From NCBI RefSeq assembly GCF_051857475.1, contig NZ_JBPZGZ010000002.1, positions 1,426,001 through 1,490,000 of the forward strand: DNA of 64,000 nt, in the 5' to 3' direction. This DNA is from Pelomonas sp051857475 (GTDB taxonomy: Bacteria > Pseudomonadota > Gammaproteobacteria > Burkholderiales > Burkholderiaceae_C). Positions within the stretch are counted from its first letter, which is position 1, and the number at the start of each line of letters is the position of its first letter. A model generated the notes under the pieces. That model was not told where the DNA came from. It saw only the letters and a program-made list of their open reading frames with translations, and did not search any database. The position numbers and the translations under genes are program-made. Below, in pieces: positions 16,896 to 24,275 of this stretch.

Positions 16896-17768
16896 TTAGG
16901 CGGCCTGCTTGCCGTTCAGCGCCGGGTTGCGGGTCAGCGCCATGAAGAGGTCGACGAGGCTGGGGCGCACGCGCTGACCCAGGCTCGCCACATGCTCGGG
17001 CGGGGCGCCGTCGAACAGCGAGGTCGTGCGGCCCTGCTCGCGATAGCGCAGCAGCGGGTGGGCGGCGGCCATGGCATCGGCGGCGGCCGGGTCGTGGTTC
17101 AGGGCCACGAAGCGGCGGTCGATGTCCTCCAGGCTGATGGACAGCGCCACACGGCCCTCGTCCAGCATGATCACGTCGCTCAGCAGGGCCTCGACCTCCT
17201 CGACCTGGTGGGTCGAGATCAGCACGCTGCGCTCACCGTCGCACCATTCGTCGATGAGCATCTCGTAGAAGCTCTTGCGCGACACCACATCCAGGCCCAG
17301 CGTCGGCTCGTCCAGGATCATCAGCTTGGCGTCGATGGCGGCGATCAGCGCCAGGTGGGTCTGGGCCACCATGCCCTTGGACAGGCTCTTGATCTTGTCC
17401 GTTTCGCTGACGCTGGTGCGCTTGAGCAGGGCGCGGGCGCGCTCGGCCGAGAACTTGGGCTGCAGCCGCGCCATCAGCGTGATCAGCTCATGCACACGGG
17501 CCCAGCGCGGCAGCACCGCCACATCGGGGATGTAGCTCAGCTCTGTCAGCAGCTGCTGGCGGTTCTTGGTCGGTTGCAGACCCAGCACGTTCAGCTCGCC
17601 CTGCACCGGCAGCAGGCCGACCAGGGCCTTCATCAGCGAGGTCTTGCCGGCGCCGTTGTGGCCCAGCAGGCCGACGACGCGGCCCTTGGGCACGGTGATG
17701 GAAACGTCATTCAGCGCCGTCTTCTTGCCGTAGCTCAGCGTGACGTTCTTGACTTCGATGAGGTTCAT
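16896..17768 (-). CDS. ABC transporter ATP-binding protein
   Basis: A 290-residue nucleotide-binding subunit. Walker A is GHNGAGKTS, the signature is LSKGMVAQ (a variant of LSGGQ), Walker B is LMILDEPTLGLD and the H-loop is in LISTHQ. The C-terminal 70 residues form an extra regulatory region. It energises the adjacent permease. Its start overlaps the GntR stop by four bases (ATGA), so the three genes form a tight operon. Confidence 0.94.
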   Translation of the reverse strand: MNLIEVKNVTLSYGKKTALNDVSITVPKGRVVGLLGHNGAGKTSLMKALVGLLPVQGELNVLGLQPTKNRQQLLTELSYIPDVAVLPRWARVHELITLMARLQPKFSAERARALLKRTSVSETDKIKSLSKGMVAQTHLALIAAIDAKLMILDEPTLGLDVVSRKSFYEMLIDEWCDGERSVLISTHQVEEVEALLSDVIMLDEGRVALSISLEDIDRRFVALNHDPAAADAMAAAHPLLRYREQGRTTSLFDGAPPEHVASLGQRVRPSLVDLFMALTRNPALNGKQAA

Positions 17769-18118
17769 GTCGACTCCCAGTTCAGATCCTTGGCGGTCAG
17801 CCCGAGGCGCTTGAGCTTGGCGCGCAGGGCCGGCCAGTCCTTCTGCAGGAACTGTTCGCGCTCCTGGCGCAGCAGCCGTTCACGGGCTCCCGTCGTCACA
17901 TACATGCCCAGGCCGCGGCGCGACTCGATCAGGCCGTGGTCGCTGAGCGCTTGCAGGGCCCGCGTGACCGTCAGCGGATTGATGACGTACTGGCTGGCGA
18001 GAACGCGCACCGAGGGCAGGGCCTCGCCTTCCGGGGGGCTGCCGTCGAGCAGTTGCACCGCCAGGCGGTCGGCCAGCTGCTGGTAGATCGGCGCCTGGTC
18101 AGTCCAGGTGGGAGTCAT
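17765..18118 (-). CDS. GntR-family regulator (YtrA-like)
   Basis: A 117-residue protein with the GntR winged helix (PIYQQLADRLAVQLLDG, LPSVRVLASQYVINPLTVTRAL, GLIESRRGLGMYV) and only a short C-terminal helix region. That short form is the YtrA type, which represses linked ABC exporters. It is first in the operon and overlaps the ATPase gene. An inverted repeat directly upstream is a likely autoregulatory operator. The ATG at 18118 gives the family's normal length. Confidence 0.88.
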   Translation of the reverse strand: MTPTWTDQAPIYQQLADRLAVQLLDGSPPEGEALPSVRVLASQYVINPLTVTRALQALSDHGLIESRRGLGMYVTTGARERLLRQEREQFLQKDWPALRAKLKRLGLTAKDLNWEST

Positions 18119-18129
18119 GGGAGCTCCGA

Positions 18130-18153
18130 GGTGTGTTGCTGATGTAGCACACC
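18130..18153. promoter_or_regulatory. Inverted repeat upstream of the GntR-ABC operon
   Basis: GGTGTG (18130-18135) and CACACC (18148-18153) are perfect inverted half-sites separated by 12 bases, 11 bases upstream of the gntR ATG. The position suits autorepression by the YtrA-like protein. Confidence 0.6.
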
Positions 18154-18229
18154 ATATCTCCCCGCCCGGTCGGGACCTAGCGGGGCGCGACAAACTGCAG
18201 ATTCGGGGGGATGAGCCGTACGGGGTGAC

Positions 18230-18276
18230 TGTCGGTTCTCACTCAAGGTGGAACTTTTCTCACCGAAGATGGAACT
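18230..18276 (+). repeat. Left end of the element: terminal repeat with two 20-bp sub-repeats
   Basis: Two copies of a TTCTCACYSAAGRTGGAACT unit lie at 18236-18255 and 18257-18276, with a period of 21 bases. They are the probable transposase-binding sites of the left end. Confidence 0.8.
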
Positions 18277-18548
18277 GCCACGGCCTCCCCGCTCGGCTGC
18301 TCCGACCGTCGGCGCTGGTGCGGCACTTAGGTGAGCTGGCTGATCGGTATGCGGCGGCGGCTGCCAGCCGGCGGGCAGCTCGTATCACTGCCGGGATTTC
18401 GCTCCGGGCCGAGATGGCTGCGCACTCACTACTTACGCCGCAAGTCTCTTTAAGCCGTCCAGACGGCGTCGCATGCTCAGTTTTTAGAGCTGACGCGTGA
18501 GGGAATTAGCCGAAGGCCCAGAGGTGCCGCGCGAGTTGACACGTTAAA
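18277..18548. other. Non-coding left arm of the element
   Basis: No gene can be supported between the left-end repeats and the stop of the first cargo gene (minus strand). Nothing in it resembles a transposase remnant. Confidence 0.4.
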
Positions 18549-19211
18549 TCACGGAGTATTAGTTGTGTGCTTCGCAGCACCTCTCGCACTCTTATCTTTT
18601 GGCGCAACATTCAGAACTATGCCAATATGACGCACCGACATCGGGAGACCAGAATTCTGATGTTTATGGCTGGAGTAAAAAGAGAAGCTCGGGCGTGTGG
18701 GGCAATTTGCTAGAGTCAATTCAGGCGGAGGGTTGTCCTTAAGATAATCACGCCAGGTAGTGATTTTGTCGTTGGCATCCCCAGCTTTAACATAGATGAA
18801 TGCACCGCCACGAGCATCCTGCCAGTCGAACGGCGAATATCGCGTTGTGAACTGCAAGAAGCCTTCGCGCATGTCGTCGAGCTTTCTATAAACCTTTGCC
18901 TCGCTGGTCCAGAACCATTTCTTTGTCGTTGAGCGTATTGTTATGTCGACGCTTCCGCCATGTTGTTCGCCAAACGTCGCCAGGTATCCCATTGATTCAA
19001 GATTGCTACCAATGAAATAAGAAATATCGTCTTCGCTTTGATTTTCGAAGCGATGGGGGTTCTGCTCCATACGCTGCACCAACTCATCGATGTCTCTGTG
19101 CAGGGTGTCAACAAATTGTGGATAGTTTGAAGCGTTGATGCGTTCAAGCATCCGATCACCACCGGGAGCAAGGCGCATCATTGCTATCAGCTCATGTGCC
19201 GACCCGCTCAT
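18549..19211 (-). CDS. Putative PD-(D/E)XK-type nuclease, third gene of a cargo operon
   Basis: A 220-residue protein. The central region has an EDDISYFIGSNLESMGY helix, then GGSVDITI and FWTSEAKVYRK. Glu60, Asp89, Glu104 and Lys106 are spaced like the E...D...ExK active site of PD-(D/E)XK nucleases, so DNA cleavage is the likely activity. The fold assignment is by motif only. The start overlaps the upstream gene by four bases (ATGA), placing it last in a three-gene operon on a mobile element, which suggests a defence effector. The C-terminal 40 residues are basic and look unstructured. Confidence 0.65.
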   Translation of the reverse strand: MSGSAHELIAMMRLAPGGDRMLERINASNYPQFVDTLHRDIDELVQRMEQNPHRFENQSEDDISYFIGSNLESMGYLATFGEQHGGSVDITIRSTTKKWFWTSEAKVYRKLDDMREGFLQFTTRYSPFDWQDARGGAFIYVKAGDANDKITTWRDYLKDNPPPELTLANCPTRPSFSFYSSHKHQNSGLPMSVRHIGIVLNVAPKDKSARGAAKHTTNTP

Positions 19212-19642
19212 GAGCCTTCCCGTCCGCTATCAACAGGTTGAATCCAGTCGGCTGGCCTGAACAAAACAGTTATCTGGCTTAGAACGGCCTCGTCCCTAAG
19301 CCCAGTCAACGGGTGCGTCAGGTCACTTCTGGCTTCCGCCATTTGATCTGCACTTACATCGACCGGAAAGCCATCCTCTCCAACAATTTCAAAGCGCATC
19401 TCCAGTGGGGCGAAAGTGGAAAGTAAGAAATACTGAAGAACGGACGCAAACTGCGCCTCCCCCTCTGATCCAGACTGTGCCGATTTGATGCCCGCCCCAT
19501 CTTTGAGCATTCCCAGCGTGAGGTTGTGCTTGGTCGGCGGCGTCGAAAGATAAGAAATCAGCCGCAGGCATAGCGTGTACTCTTGCGGGCGCTGTTTCCA
19601 GACCCGCTCAACACTCTCGCGAAGTTCGTCGAGCGCGGACAT
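19208..19642 (-). CDS. Unrecognised protein, second gene of the nuclease operon
   Basis: A 144-residue protein I do not recognise. It is predicted mixed alpha/beta, soluble, with no membrane segment, starting MSALDELRESVERVWKQRP. The middle (EGEAQFASVLQYFLLSTFAPLEMRFEIV) is hydrophobic-patterned. It lies 12 bases after the 364-residue gene and overlaps the nuclease gene by four bases, so the three products are likely made in fixed ratio and may form a complex. Confidence 0.7.
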   Translation of the reverse strand: MSALDELRESVERVWKQRPQEYTLCLRLISYLSTPPTKHNLTLGMLKDGAGIKSAQSGSEGEAQFASVLQYFLLSTFAPLEMRFEIVGEDGFPVDVSADQMAEARSDLTHPLTGLRDEAVLSQITVLFRPADWIQPVDSGREGS

Positions 19643-19654
19643 GTGCGTCTCTTT

Positions 19655-20749
19655 CTAGCAAAAGGACATTGCCTTCGAGGTGGCTCGTAATATGTCGGTC
19701 TGAGTTGCAGCTCCCATGACTTCGAAGCCCCCTACGAACTTGTCATTCGAGGCAAGCATTGAGACCGATGATGATATTGCTACAGTTACTTTGCCCCCGG
19801 GGTTTTTGAATTCTAATTCCGTTAGAACCTCAAATGGTTCGACTTTATTGCCTACCGCTTCAGTAGCATTGGTGTGATATTTATTTATGCGCAGATCCTC
19901 GCCATCTACCAAGGTGCGCAGATGATCGATTAACCCCGTTGCGGTCCGAAGCTTCAGGCTCTTTAATTTGCCCCCGTTGCGAGCGTCGCTGTAAATTTCC
20001 CCGATTGCGGGAAACATATTCACAGGCCGCGTCAGCGGTCCAATAAAGGTCAAGGGAGGCAAGCACAAAGTAGCGGTCTGCAGTAGCAACCGGGTCTGCG
20101 TCTCCTTTTGCCCTTCGCGGGCTTGGCCCGGTGGCAGATCAATTTGAAACTCCACCCGTTTGAGTTTTGGCCTTATGGCGACTATGTCGAACGCCTGAAA
20201 GTATTTGGCTTTAAGGCCTAAGATTCGATCGAACCCGGCGAGGGATGGGGTCGATGCCCCAATTGCTGCTGCTGCGCTTCCCTCAAACAACTGCCGTTCA
20301 ATATATTCTCGCCTTGAGCAGAACACCAAAATATAGTCGGCGCCCTGTTGGGTGATTTCGCACAATTCCATCTGGTTCCCGACGGCGTGCAGCGATGCCG
20401 CAGGGAGAATGAAAGGATAGTGGGTATGAAAAGCGTTTCTTGCCACCTGCGCTGATGCAAGGGCTTTCAGCAAATCGACGATGGCGGAATCATCCAAGTC
20501 GTACTGCTGGATGTACCGGTCGCCCGCTAAATTTATGCCTGCATAGTATTGCTGCAAAGCAGCGAGCAGTTCGGGCGCCTGCTTCTTGCCATTGAGAGCG
20601 TCATCTATGGCGCTCCAGCCCGTACGGGGGCGTAAATCTTTGGAGCCGAGATACTCGCGCACCGATGGCCATTTTGCCCGTAGTTTCAACGAGCGAAGCA
20701 ACTCTCCGGTCAGTAGAGCTGGTACCGGCTTAGGTGTTCCTTGATTCAT
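19655..20749 (-). CDS. Unrecognised 364-residue protein, first gene of the nuclease operon
   Basis: A soluble protein of 364 residues with no family I can name. The N-terminal 90 residues are helical (GELLRSLKLRAKWPSVREYL, ALQQYYAGI); the remainder looks beta-rich (KLKRVEFQIDLPPG, VTVAISSSVSMLAS) and ends in Cys. A GGGAAG ribosome-binding site precedes the ATG at 20749. Codon use is AT-richer than the chromosome outside the element. By position it could be the sensor or scaffold of a three-part system with the nuclease, but this is inference. Confidence 0.7.
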   Translation of the reverse strand: MNQGTPKPVPALLTGELLRSLKLRAKWPSVREYLGSKDLRPRTGWSAIDDALNGKKQAPELLAALQQYYAGINLAGDRYIQQYDLDDSAIVDLLKALASAQVARNAFHTHYPFILPAASLHAVGNQMELCEITQQGADYILVFCSRREYIERQLFEGSAAAAIGASTPSLAGFDRILGLKAKYFQAFDIVAIRPKLKRVEFQIDLPPGQAREGQKETQTRLLLQTATLCLPPLTFIGPLTRPVNMFPAIGEIYSDARNGGKLKSLKLRTATGLIDHLRTLVDGEDLRINKYHTNATEAVGNKVEPFEVLTELEFKNPGGKVTVAISSSVSMLASNDKFVGGFEVMGAATQTDILRATSKAMSFC

Positions 20750-21130
20750 TATTTTCTTCCCTGTATCGCGGTGCGCAACTGCAGAACATGTGCGTTTAAA
20801 GACCGCACCAAGCGCATCGCGTAGCAGATCGTACGACTTGCAGTCGTCAACGCCTACCTAGCGTTACCCAGGGATGCCCAATAACAGCGGCGATAGGACG
20901 AACGTCTGTGCGTTGGCGCTTACCGCTAGCCACGTCAAGTTGCCGTCACGGAGCGCAGTGGCCAGCTAACGCGTCCACTGGGCTATGTTGAGTTGAACGA
21001 CCGCTTATGAGGACCGTCAGTCGTGTCGGCGCGTCCTCATGTGGACGCAAGTTGCCGGGCCCTTCGCCCTGATGCACGTGATGTTGCGCGTGTCGCAGCT
21101 CGCTCGTGGGATGCGACCGCACTGCGATCG
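20750..21130. other. Intergenic region between the two cargo operons
   Basis: No gene is supported. It should hold the minus-strand promoter of the nuclease operon. Two hairpins are visible: ACGACT/AGTCGT with a 3-base loop (20833-20847) and ATGAGGAC/GTCCTCAT with an 18-base loop (21007-21040). Confidence 0.4.
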
Positions 21131-21168
21131 TTCGCTGACAGCGAAAAATTCTGTTCGCTGACAGCGAA
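21131..21168. promoter_or_regulatory. Tandem operators before the retron-like module
   Basis: The palindrome TTCGCTGACAGCGAA occurs twice, at 21131-21145 and 21154-21168, 23 bases apart. A possible promoter overlaps it: TTCGCT at 21154 as -35, 16 bases, TACGCT at 21176 as -10. The Xre-type HTH protein encoded downstream is the likely ligand, giving autoregulation of the module. Confidence 0.65.
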
Positions 21169-21181
21169 CTTGGTGTACGCT

Positions 21182-21430
21182 ACGTCCCGTGTTCAGTTGA
21201 GAAGATGAATCCAGTGTTGTTCCCGGACCAGCAATGGTCTGCGGAGGTCTTCGGCCTCCAAACTTCTCCCCGGAAGCGGGTCGCGGTACGCGGCCGGTCT
21301 CCGCGGGTAGGCCACCGGCGGCTGGACCGCCGGTGGCAGTTAGGTAGAGCAGGGTAAAAGTCGTCCCTCTTCTTTAGTTGCGGGCTGGACCCTTCGGCAT
21401 GTGGATCGAAGGGGCAACTGAGAAAGGATC
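21182..21430 (+). ncRNA. Candidate retron ncRNA (msr-msd)
   Basis: No gene fits this stretch, but it is packed with hairpins: GACCA/TGGTC closed by a GCAA tetraloop (21226-21239); GGAGG/CCTCC with a TTC-type loop (21243-21259); a perfect 11-bp GCCACCGGCGG/CCGCCGGTGGC stem with a 5-base loop (21311-21337); and AGTTGC/GCAACT enclosing CCCTTCG/CGAAGGG with a 10-base loop (21376-21419). TTCAGTTG (21192-21199) can pair with CAACTGAG (21415-21422), a possible a1/a2 closing stem. It lies upstream of an HTH gene and a reverse transcriptase, where retron ncRNAs are found. The branching G and exact ends are not determined. Confidence 0.65.
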
Positions 21431-21432
21431 GT

Positions 21433-21603
21433 ATGGACAAAGACCATACCGCTGAACATGGACGACCGTTGAAAGTTGGGTTTTGGACGCAGGCCCGGGC
21501 AAGACTTTTGCCCCTGCTGAAGAACCCGTTGGTGTTGAAAGCTATCTGGTGGATGTTTCGAGGGGCCTACTGGCTCGTGCGGAAATGGCTGGATGAAGAT
21601 TAA
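21433..21603 (+). CDS. 56-residue protein in the retron-like module
   Basis: An ATG at 21433 preceded by AAAGGA opens a 56-codon frame ending in TAA at 21603. The product begins MDKDHTAEHG, then has basic and hydrophobic stretches (LLPLLKNPLVLKAIWWMF, AYWLVRKWLDED) that could form an amphipathic or membrane helix. It lies between the structured RNA and the HTH gene, 42 bases before the latter. It could be a small toxin controlled by the RNA/HTH pair, but that is inference. Its start codon lies inside a GTATGG/CCATAC hairpin (21431-21449), which might limit translation. Confidence 0.6.
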   Translation: MDKDHTAEHGRPLKVGFWTQARARLLPLLKNPLVLKAIWWMFRGAYWLVRKWLDED

Positions 21604-21645
21604 TACCGAAGACGATCAACCCCTGCTTTTTCCTTATGGTGCTAT

Positions 21646-21957
21646 ATGCTTCATTCAGCTTTAAGACATCTGCGTAGGTATCACGGCTTAAAGCAGCAAG
21701 AAATGGCGAGCAAGCTTCAGATTTCGAAATCATATTTAAGTGAAATCGAATCTGGTGCAAAGGCCCATGCAATAACTGTTGAGCTGCTCAGCAAATACGC
21801 TGACATCTTCAATGTGCCCGTTTCTACATTGATGCTGTTTTCCGAGCAGCTTGATTCTGGTAAGCGTAGCGATAAACTGCGTGTAGCTATGGCGGCCAAG
21901 GTGATCAAGATGCTGGATTGGATTGACCAGCATGAGCACGACGAACAAGCCGCATAA
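21646..21957 (+). CDS. Xre/Cro-type HTH protein of the retron-like module
   Basis: A 103-residue protein with an N-terminal lambda-repressor-like HTH (residues 4-58: LRRYHGLKQQEMASKLQISK, SYLSEIESGAKAHAITVELL). The C-terminal 40 residues are helical (KLRVAMAAKVIKMLDWIDQ). Its stop lies 26 bases inside the reverse-transcriptase gene, so the two are translated together. Retrons paired with an HTH protein have been grouped as one retron class (type VI in the Mestre classification, as I recall). It may act as antitoxin or repressor, binding the tandem palindromes upstream. Confidence 0.85.
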   Translation: MLHSALRHLRRYHGLKQQEMASKLQISKSYLSEIESGAKAHAITVELLSKYADIFNVPVSTLMLFSEQLDSGKRSDKLRVAMAAKVIKMLDWIDQHEHDEQAA

Positions 21958-22903
21958 ACTTCAAAAGAAGCGACTCAAAAAAGAGATTCGGCGCGAGCGC
22001 AGCGCAAAATACTCTATTTCCGCGTCTCCACTTTATGCTTTAAAGAGTATCCATCGGCTTGCGGCGTTGTTGCGCATGACGGTGGAGGAAGTGCGCAACG
22101 TAGGAGAGAACCCAACGTACCGGCACTTTGTAGATGAATCTGTAGCTGGAAAGGTCCGCAAAATCCAGGAGCCTACTGGGCTAACACTGACTTTGCACTA
22201 CCGGTTCTTGAGACTGCTGGACAGAATTCAACGTCCCGAATTTTTGCATTCTGCGACAAAAGACAGATCCCATCTCTCTAACTCATCACAGCATATTGGT
22301 GTGCGCGCAATGGCGGCGACCGATATAGCAAGTTTTTACGAGAATACTACGACGCAGCATCTGAAGAACTTCTTCCTGGGCTTGGGGTGGGCGCGTGACA
22401 TATCAACTTTGATGTCCACGGCGCTTACGGTCGAAGGCCACTTGGCTACCGGAAGTGCCTGTAGCCCTTTGATGTCTTACTTCGTTCATCTGAAGTTGTT
22501 CGAGCGGATTGAAAATCTCTGCGATCAAGCTCAGGTGACGATGACGCTGTATGTGGACGATCTCACCATCTCGGGGAACCACGCAACAAAAACGCTGCTT
22601 CATCAGATAAAGGGTGAGTTCAAGCGTGCTGGACTCCGTAGTCACAAGGATCGGTTCGCTCCACCGGGGCGGCCAATGGTGGTGACTGGAGCAACGCCGT
22701 CACAAGATCGACTGCTCTTGCGAAATAAGCACCGTAAATCGATATGTGGTCTGCTGAGGGATCTAGCCGACGGCGATGCTTCTGGCCGGTCGGCCCTTGA
22801 AGGAAAACTGGCCTCAGCGCTGCAAACCGATCCGATTGGCGCGGCCCCTCTGATGGCCTCGTTTAAGACTACGCTTTCACGGCTCGATGAGGCCGCGAGT
22901 TGA
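21932..22903 (+). CDS. Retron-type reverse transcriptase
   Basis: A 323-residue reverse transcriptase. The catalytic motif is YVDD (207-210, in LYVDDLTISG), motif A is ATDIASFYENT with Asp131, and GSACSPLMSYF is the RT block before it. Retron hallmarks are present: NSSQH (117-121) where retrons have NAxxH, and VTG (251-253) in the C-terminal region that recognises the ncRNA. There is no maturase, protease or integrase domain, which argues against a group II intron protein. It would prime from the 2'-OH of a G in the upstream RNA to make msDNA. The ATG at 21932 overlaps the HTH gene. Confidence 0.9.
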   Translation: MSTTNKPHKLQKKRLKKEIRRERSAKYSISASPLYALKSIHRLAALLRMTVEEVRNVGENPTYRHFVDESVAGKVRKIQEPTGLTLTLHYRFLRLLDRIQRPEFLHSATKDRSHLSNSSQHIGVRAMAATDIASFYENTTTQHLKNFFLGLGWARDISTLMSTALTVEGHLATGSACSPLMSYFVHLKLFERIENLCDQAQVTMTLYVDDLTISGNHATKTLLHQIKGEFKRAGLRSHKDRFAPPGRPMVVTGATPSQDRLLLRNKHRKSICGLLRDLADGDASGRSALEGKLASALQTDPIGAAPLMASFKTTLSRLDEAAS

Positions 22904-22955
22904 AATTGATCAACCACGCGCAATAGTCACTTCTGGCATGCGTCGTTCGAACGCA

Positions 22956-23753
22956 CTACTGATTTGGCGGGCCGCCGAAAGTTGTTAGCCGTGCTGGGTT
23001 GAATATCCAGGCGTAGGCGCTGCCGAAAGCGCCATTCAGGATGCCCTGTCCTGTCGCATGTAGGCGGTCATCAAGCGTCCCGGGCGGAAGGCGGAGGACT
23101 TGATAAATCGTGGCGACGTACTGCCAAACCAACGAGTTGAAGCTGCCCGACGGGAAGCCGAAGCGTTCGTCCCGCACCGTCGCCATTGGCATGATCCGTT
23201 CTTCCAACAGATCTGCCAGCGCCTGGGCTATTCCACCTTCAACGAAGCTGGGGCCAAGGAGCAGCATCATCCGCCAGATGTACTTGCCCCAGTAGAAGGC
23301 GGCGTGGGCTTCCCCACGGAGCGCCGAATACCGAAGCATCAGGATCTCGTCACCGCATTCCGAGCTGATGCGGTTCGCCCAAAACGCGGTCATCAAGGCG
23401 TCGGCGATGTCGCGCCGCGGCTTGCGAATCCATCGTCGCGCGGACGGGAAACCAGCGCGCTCCTTGAACGCCGCCAGAGAAAGCTCTGCAGATTCAATAG
23501 CTTGCATGCGCCATCCCGCCAGGCTCACCGCAAATAACCACCTTAACGTTACCTTGGACGAGGAGGTTGCGCCGCGGCGTGCCTGGCCGTCTGGGAGTGC
23601 CTTGAGCCGGAAGGTGACGAGCCATGCTGGCTCGTTGAGACGGATCGGGGCGCCTTTCTCGACAGCTTGTTTGGCACTCAGCCCGGCCGCGCCAGAAGGC
23701 TGCGGCAGTTGTGGGCAACTGGCGGCGCTTGCCGCGCCGGCGACGGTCTGCAT
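22956..23753 (-). CDS. Unrecognised protein, convergent to the reverse transcriptase
   Basis: Up to 265 residues; the true start may be the internal ATG at 23507 (183 residues), because the long form begins only 17 bases from the divergent gene. The C-terminal half has hydrophobic patches (AFYWGKYIWRMMLLLGPSFVE, SLVWQYVATIYQVLRLPPG), but no clear transmembrane helix. GC content is visibly higher than in the retron genes, pointing to a separate origin. Function unknown. Confidence 0.5.
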   Translation of the reverse strand: MQTVAGAASAASCPQLPQPSGAAGLSAKQAVEKGAPIRLNEPAWLVTFRLKALPDGQARRGATSSSKVTLRWLFAVSLAGWRMQAIESAELSLAAFKERAGFPSARRWIRKPRRDIADALMTAFWANRISSECGDEILMLRYSALRGEAHAAFYWGKYIWRMMLLLGPSFVEGGIAQALADLLEERIMPMATVRDERFGFPSGSFNSLVWQYVATIYQVLRLPPGTLDDRLHATGQGILNGAFGSAYAWIFNPARLTTFGGPPNQ

Positions 23754-23770
23754 TCCCTGAGGTTGTCGTC

Positions 23771-24016
23771 GTGAGCGACATTGCGAAGATCCGCCGCCGC
23801 TCGGCGCACGAGCAAGCGCTGGCGAGCACCCGCATCGAGGGCCACCAGCCCAGTGCGGAGTTTTTGCGCGACTGCGAAGCGGTGATCAACGGCGCGATGA
23901 CGCGCGATCAGGCGCGTGCGGCCAGCTTGGCGCGAGCGTTGTCCAAGGATCGGGAAGCGGCAGCAGACTTGGCGGAAAGTCATCGCTGGGACGCGTCGGA
24001 CGCCAACTCTGGATAG
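23771..24016 (+). CDS. VbhA-like Fic antitoxin (orphan)
   Basis: An 81-residue protein starting at GTG 23771. It has the VbhA layout: a helix with STRIEG, matching the S/T-x-x-x-E-G/N inhibitory motif that blocks the Fic ATP site, inside QALASTRIEGHQPSAEFL, followed by NGAMTRDQARAASLARAL. VbhA proteins silence AMP-transferring Fic toxins encoded next door. No Fic (HPFxxGNG) gene follows; two small genes do. It may protect against Fic toxins in trans or be left over from a lost pair. Confidence 0.7.
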   Translation: MSDIAKIRRRSAHEQALASTRIEGHQPSAEFLRDCEAVINGAMTRDQARAASLARALSKDREAAADLAESHRWDASDANSG

Positions 24017-24042
24017 AGTCGGAACAGGTTTCAGGGGCGGCT

Positions 24043-24270
24043 ATGGCAGACACGTTCGAGGACTTCGTTCGCAGCGGGCGCTTGCAGAAGAACTTCGACG
24101 ACGCGGTTGAAAAAGCCGCCGACGAAGCTCGGCAGCGAGGTCTGCACAGACCAGTTGAGCCAACGCCGGCCGAGTCACAAGGTGATGAGCGCAAGCAGCG
24201 CGAAACGGATCGCGACGCAAAGGGCGGCCTGCTGCGTGACGACATCGATGGTGGGTATCAGGCCGGCTAG
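24043..24270 (+). CDS. Small charged protein
   Basis: A 75-residue, highly charged protein (MADTFEDFVRSGRLQKNFDDAV, then an Asp/Arg/Lys-rich tail). I do not recognise it. It lies 26 bases after the VbhA-like gene and 5 before the RHH-like gene, so the three probably form one transcript. Confidence 0.55.
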   Translation: MADTFEDFVRSGRLQKNFDDAVEKAADEARQRGLHRPVEPTPAESQGDERKQRETDRDAKGGLLRDDIDGGYQAG

Positions 24271-24275
24271 GTGTC

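Noticed and set aside
16257..18086. 609-codon open frame opposite the ABC operon
   Set aside because: Ser/Arg-rich shadow of three well-supported genes.
21023..21208. 61-codon frame over the tandem operators
   Set aside because: It would cross the operator palindromes and promoter; Arg/Ala-rich with no ribosome-binding site.
21932..22903. Group II intron reverse transcriptase
   Set aside because: No maturase or endonuclease domain, and it carries the VTG and NxxxH marks of retrons.
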